A DNA stretch of 64,000 bases from Pterobdella sp. o SKG-2022 (taxonomy: Eukaryota > Annelida > Clitellata > Hirudinida > Piscicolidae), in contig OZ038326.1 of the NCBI GenBank assembly GCA_964035795.1, positions 4,854,889 to 4,918,888 on the forward strand, written 5' to 3'. The notes below the pieces were generated by a model. That model was not told the DNA's origin and ran no database searches. It saw nothing but the letters and a program-made list of their open reading frames with translations. This document shows positions 61,561 through 64,000 of this stretch, one piece after another. The position numbers and the translations under genes are program-made. Position 1 is the first letter of the stretch, and every line of letters begins with the position of its first letter.

Positions 61561-61954
61561 CACTATTATTACTATTTAAAGTATATAAGCACGGCAGCAC
61601 TTTTACATCCTTCGTGGTTTTATTATCATTTTTTAAATAATTTTATTATAATATTGTTCCTACTTCCCTGTATTACATCAAACAAAACTAATTGTGGCTT
61701 AACTTATCGATGTTCTATTAAGTGGGTGATTAAGTATTATTATGTATTTTAAAATCTTCCATACTGATTGGGCCATTATGGGATATTATGAGTTAAAAAT
61801 ATATAAAAATTGATAACTATTAGAAAATAGCTGAAAAAATATTAAAACTAATATAAAGAAATTATAATTTTTAAAAAAATATAAAAACCCAGAAGTTTGT
61901 GAAAAATAAATTGGAAAAAAATGTTCACTTGATTATATATATATATTAAAATTT

Positions 61955-62008
61955 TAATTCATCGCTCTCATCATCCTTTTCCGTTGTAGCATGGGTGGAC
62001 GAAAAAAT
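61955..62008 (-). mobile_element. 3'-end fragment of the GATGAT-tailed LINE, reverse
   Basis: The reverse complement reads CGTCCACCCATGCTACAACG then GATGATGAGAGCGATG, a relative of the 3' ends at 58235 and 59580. Confidence 0.5.
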
Positions 62009-62257
62009 ATTATAAAATGTTTATAGTATTCTGTTTTCGTCTATGTGGCTTAGAAACTCCTTGATTTTTATCATACAATTAAACTCATAATGATATTCTA
62101 CTTTTGAGTTTATAGTGCTATAATCACATTCGTAATGGTATTTTAGGGTATTGTATAAAAATTGGGAAACCTGTTTGAAGAATCTCAAGCACTCCTTGGT
62201 AGCTCGTTCGTTCGAGGGCCATTTGAACAACTGTGAAAAGTGGAAATGATTTAAACT

Positions 62258-62345
62258 ATTTTTTTTATATAGCGTTTTATATTAAAGTTGAACGAGGTAG
62301 CTACAAATTTATGTAGCGAAAAGCAACTGTGAGACAGGTGTGGGC
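62258..62345 (-). mobile_element. Decayed SINE fragment
   Basis: The segment GCTACAAATTTATGTAGCGA and GTGAGACAGGTG matches, in reverse, the body and tail of the SINE family. The tRNA-like head is lost. Confidence 0.6.
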
Positions 62346-62764
62346 ATTTAAACGTGTTTGTGAAATAGTGTTTTACATTGAAGGAAGTGTGAAGCTTGAA
62401 GAACTTAATAAATCCATAATTAAGAAACAAAAAGTCATAAAATGTGGCGTTTAAAACTCTATGCTTTTGAAAGCTTTCAAATTTCTAATAACTTAAATAT
62501 TTTCATTCTTTTGTTTAGTTAATATTTTTTATTATGGTTTAATATGATATTAATGTTATAACGTGGAAAGACTAACTATAAAGTAATAAAATTGTTATTA
62601 TTTTAATAAATATTATTTTTATTTAAAAAAAAATAATAAGCATGTTCTTATCGCCATGCAGTTAACATAGTTTCCTGATAAGATTGGAGTTGTAACATTA
62701 GAAATATACTTACATTATGCAACCTAATACTAATTATAGTGATATTGGCTTTGATTTTGATTAT

Positions 62765-62960
62765 TAGTAATAGTATGAGTAGTAGTAGTAGTATTAGTAG
62801 AAATAGTAGTAGTAATAATAGTAGTAGTATTATTAGTAGTAGTATTATTAGTAGTAGTAGCAGTAGAAATAGTAGTAGTAGTATTAATAGTAGTAGTAGT
62901 AGTAGTATTATTAGTAGTAGTAGTAGAAATAGTAGTAGTAGTAGTAGTAGTAGTAGTAAA
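62765..62960. repeat. (TAG)n microsatellite
   Basis: About 190 bp of TAG units with scattered TAA, TTA and AAA variants. It is open on both strands, giving poly-Ser or poly-Leu/Thr artefacts. Confidence 0.95.
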
Positions 62961-63407
62961 AATAAAAACAAAGTCAAACAAGCACAAAACGTAATACAAT
63001 GTTGTTTTAATGAAATTTGAAGCACCATTCATTCAAAATAATACCATTACTACACCATTTATTCAAAATCTCATTGGTAAACAAGCTTTAATAAAAAAAC
63101 TGTAACAATCTCTATGATTCAAAATTTTAAAACGCAGTAAATAGATAGATTTATTGTTTGAGGTATAACTATAAACACAGATAATATAGCCATTGAAACC
63201 TCACCACAAAGCGTTGTTTAATGCCTAACATTCAAGAAAGATACTTAAGATAAAAAAATGTAAAAAACATAATGTAACAAGCATTTTAGTCTGTTAATTT
63301 AACCATTAAATTCAACATTAATCTTTGTTTTCAAACAATTATATATAATTTCAATTTTCATTTAAACACTATAAAAAAAGAACTTCATAAAAAATTCCTA
63401 TTAACTA

Positions 63408-63472
63408 GTGTTTTATCATTAGGTTTAACTTATCAAAATTATAGCGTTTTAATAAATGTATTTTGAACACTC
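63408..63472. mobile_element. Fragment of the palindromic MITE-like family
   Basis: TTTATCATTAGGTTTAACTT, then ATCAAAATTATAGCGTTTTA and AATAAATGTATTTTGAACAC: one diverged arm. Confidence 0.6.
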
Positions 63473-63529
63473 CTCATTGAGAAGTTAAAATCAAAAAACA
63501 ACCATTAGTTTATATATATTTAAATGGAA

Positions 63530-63632
63530 ACACTTTTAGGAGTTTATTTTATTCCACTAGGCTTTTCGATTTTTGATAACGTAAGTATATCTTCGTGGAA
63601 TAAAATAAACTCCTAAAAGTGTTTTTATTTGA
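63530..63632. mobile_element. Palindromic element with perfect long arms
   Basis: The left arm AACACTTTTAGGAGTTTATT, TTATTCCA (about 63530-63558) and right arm TGGAATAAAATAAACTCCTA, AAAGTGTT (about 63596-63624) are exact inverse copies. The loop of about 37 bp holds GGCTTTTCGATTTTTGATAA. Exact arms suggest recent activity or gene conversion. Confidence 0.85.
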
Positions 63633-63879
63633 ATATTTCTATTTGGCTCGAAGGATAAAAACCATTAGTTTGACATGGAACGTTATAAAACATTTTTTTT
63701 CTTTTATATAAGTTTAAATGTATTAATGAACGAAAAATGCATTGGCTTTTTGTTTTTTTTAAATAGAAAGAAACACAAAACTCGATGTTATTATTTGAAA
63801 AAGATAGTCGTTAGAGGTTGTTTTTATGATTAAAATACAATATAACATACAATTTAACATAGGCTCAATTGCGCTATAG

Positions 63880-64000
63880 AAATAAATACTATTATTAGTA
63901 TTATTGTTAGCTATATTAAGATTATTATTGGTACTATTAATATTAATAGTAGTAGCATTATTAGTAGTATTAGAAGTAGTAGTAGTATTAGAAGTATTGA
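63880..64000. repeat. Mixed TTA/TAG trinucleotide repeat at the right edge
   Basis: Imperfect (TTA)n merging into (TAG)n; it continues to the window end. Confidence 0.8.

Noticed and set aside
62648..63032. Poly-Leu, poly-Thr and poly-Ser frames on both strands
   Set aside because: They result from the TAG microsatellite at 62765-62960.

Overview
This is animal nuclear DNA. It is AT-rich, its genes are split into many short exons with GT...AG introns, and it is full of microsatellites, tRNA-headed SINEs, 5'-truncated non-LTR retrotransposons and small palindromic elements. The protein set (ILK, ANKLE2, a THSD7-type multi-TSR receptor, G3BP, STAT, TMEM60, a transmembrane semaphorin, UBA2) is metazoan. 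The retroelement tails (ATTAC, ATT and GATGAT repeats) would fit a spiralian such as an annelid or mollusc, but the species cannot be fixed from sequence alone.

Left part (1-21 kb). The first two exons of UBA2 (SUMO E1 subunit) run off the left edge on the minus strand. A candidate small cysteine-rich secreted protein (minus, 3.3-3.7 kb) follows. Then comes a complete 12-exon integrin-linked kinase gene (plus, 5042-9290) and the 3' two thirds of ANKLE2 (minus, 13491-10934). From 13.5 to 21.1 kb there is mostly repeat-rich intergenic DNA with one short uncharacterised reading frame at 16.2 kb.

Middle part (21-42 kb). A large THSD7-like gene (plus, 21120-34074) carries about 21 thrombospondin type-1 repeats and a C-terminal transmembrane exon. 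A complete 14-exon G3BP/rasputin gene (plus, 35507-41693) follows. Introns host a nearly uninterrupted LINE reverse transcriptase (23.6-24.8 kb), SINEs, palindromic elements and an RT fragment.

Right part (43-64 kb). A STAT gene (minus, 51317 to about 43342) is arranged head-to-head with a complete two-exon TMEM60 gene (plus, 52039-52488), separated by about 720 bp. TMEM60 converges on a transmembrane semaphorin (minus, about 58800-53478) whose sema domain contains a microsatellite-encoded poly-asparagine run. The last 5 kb hold a decayed RT pseudogene and simple repeats.

Several products belong to connected processes: cell-matrix adhesion (ILK, THSD7), guidance (semaphorin), JAK/STAT signalling and SUMO conjugation. 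Nothing shows that they form one functional cluster. No CRISPR, operon or novel multi-gene system was seen. The points most worth a second look are coding-sequence insertions of low-complexity DNA, a SINE pair sharing a 94-bp 3' flank, a palindromic element nested in a SINE with a 9-bp direct repeat, and the Cys-rich candidate gene. Exon ends were placed by eye from splice signals and protein homology and may be off by a few bases.
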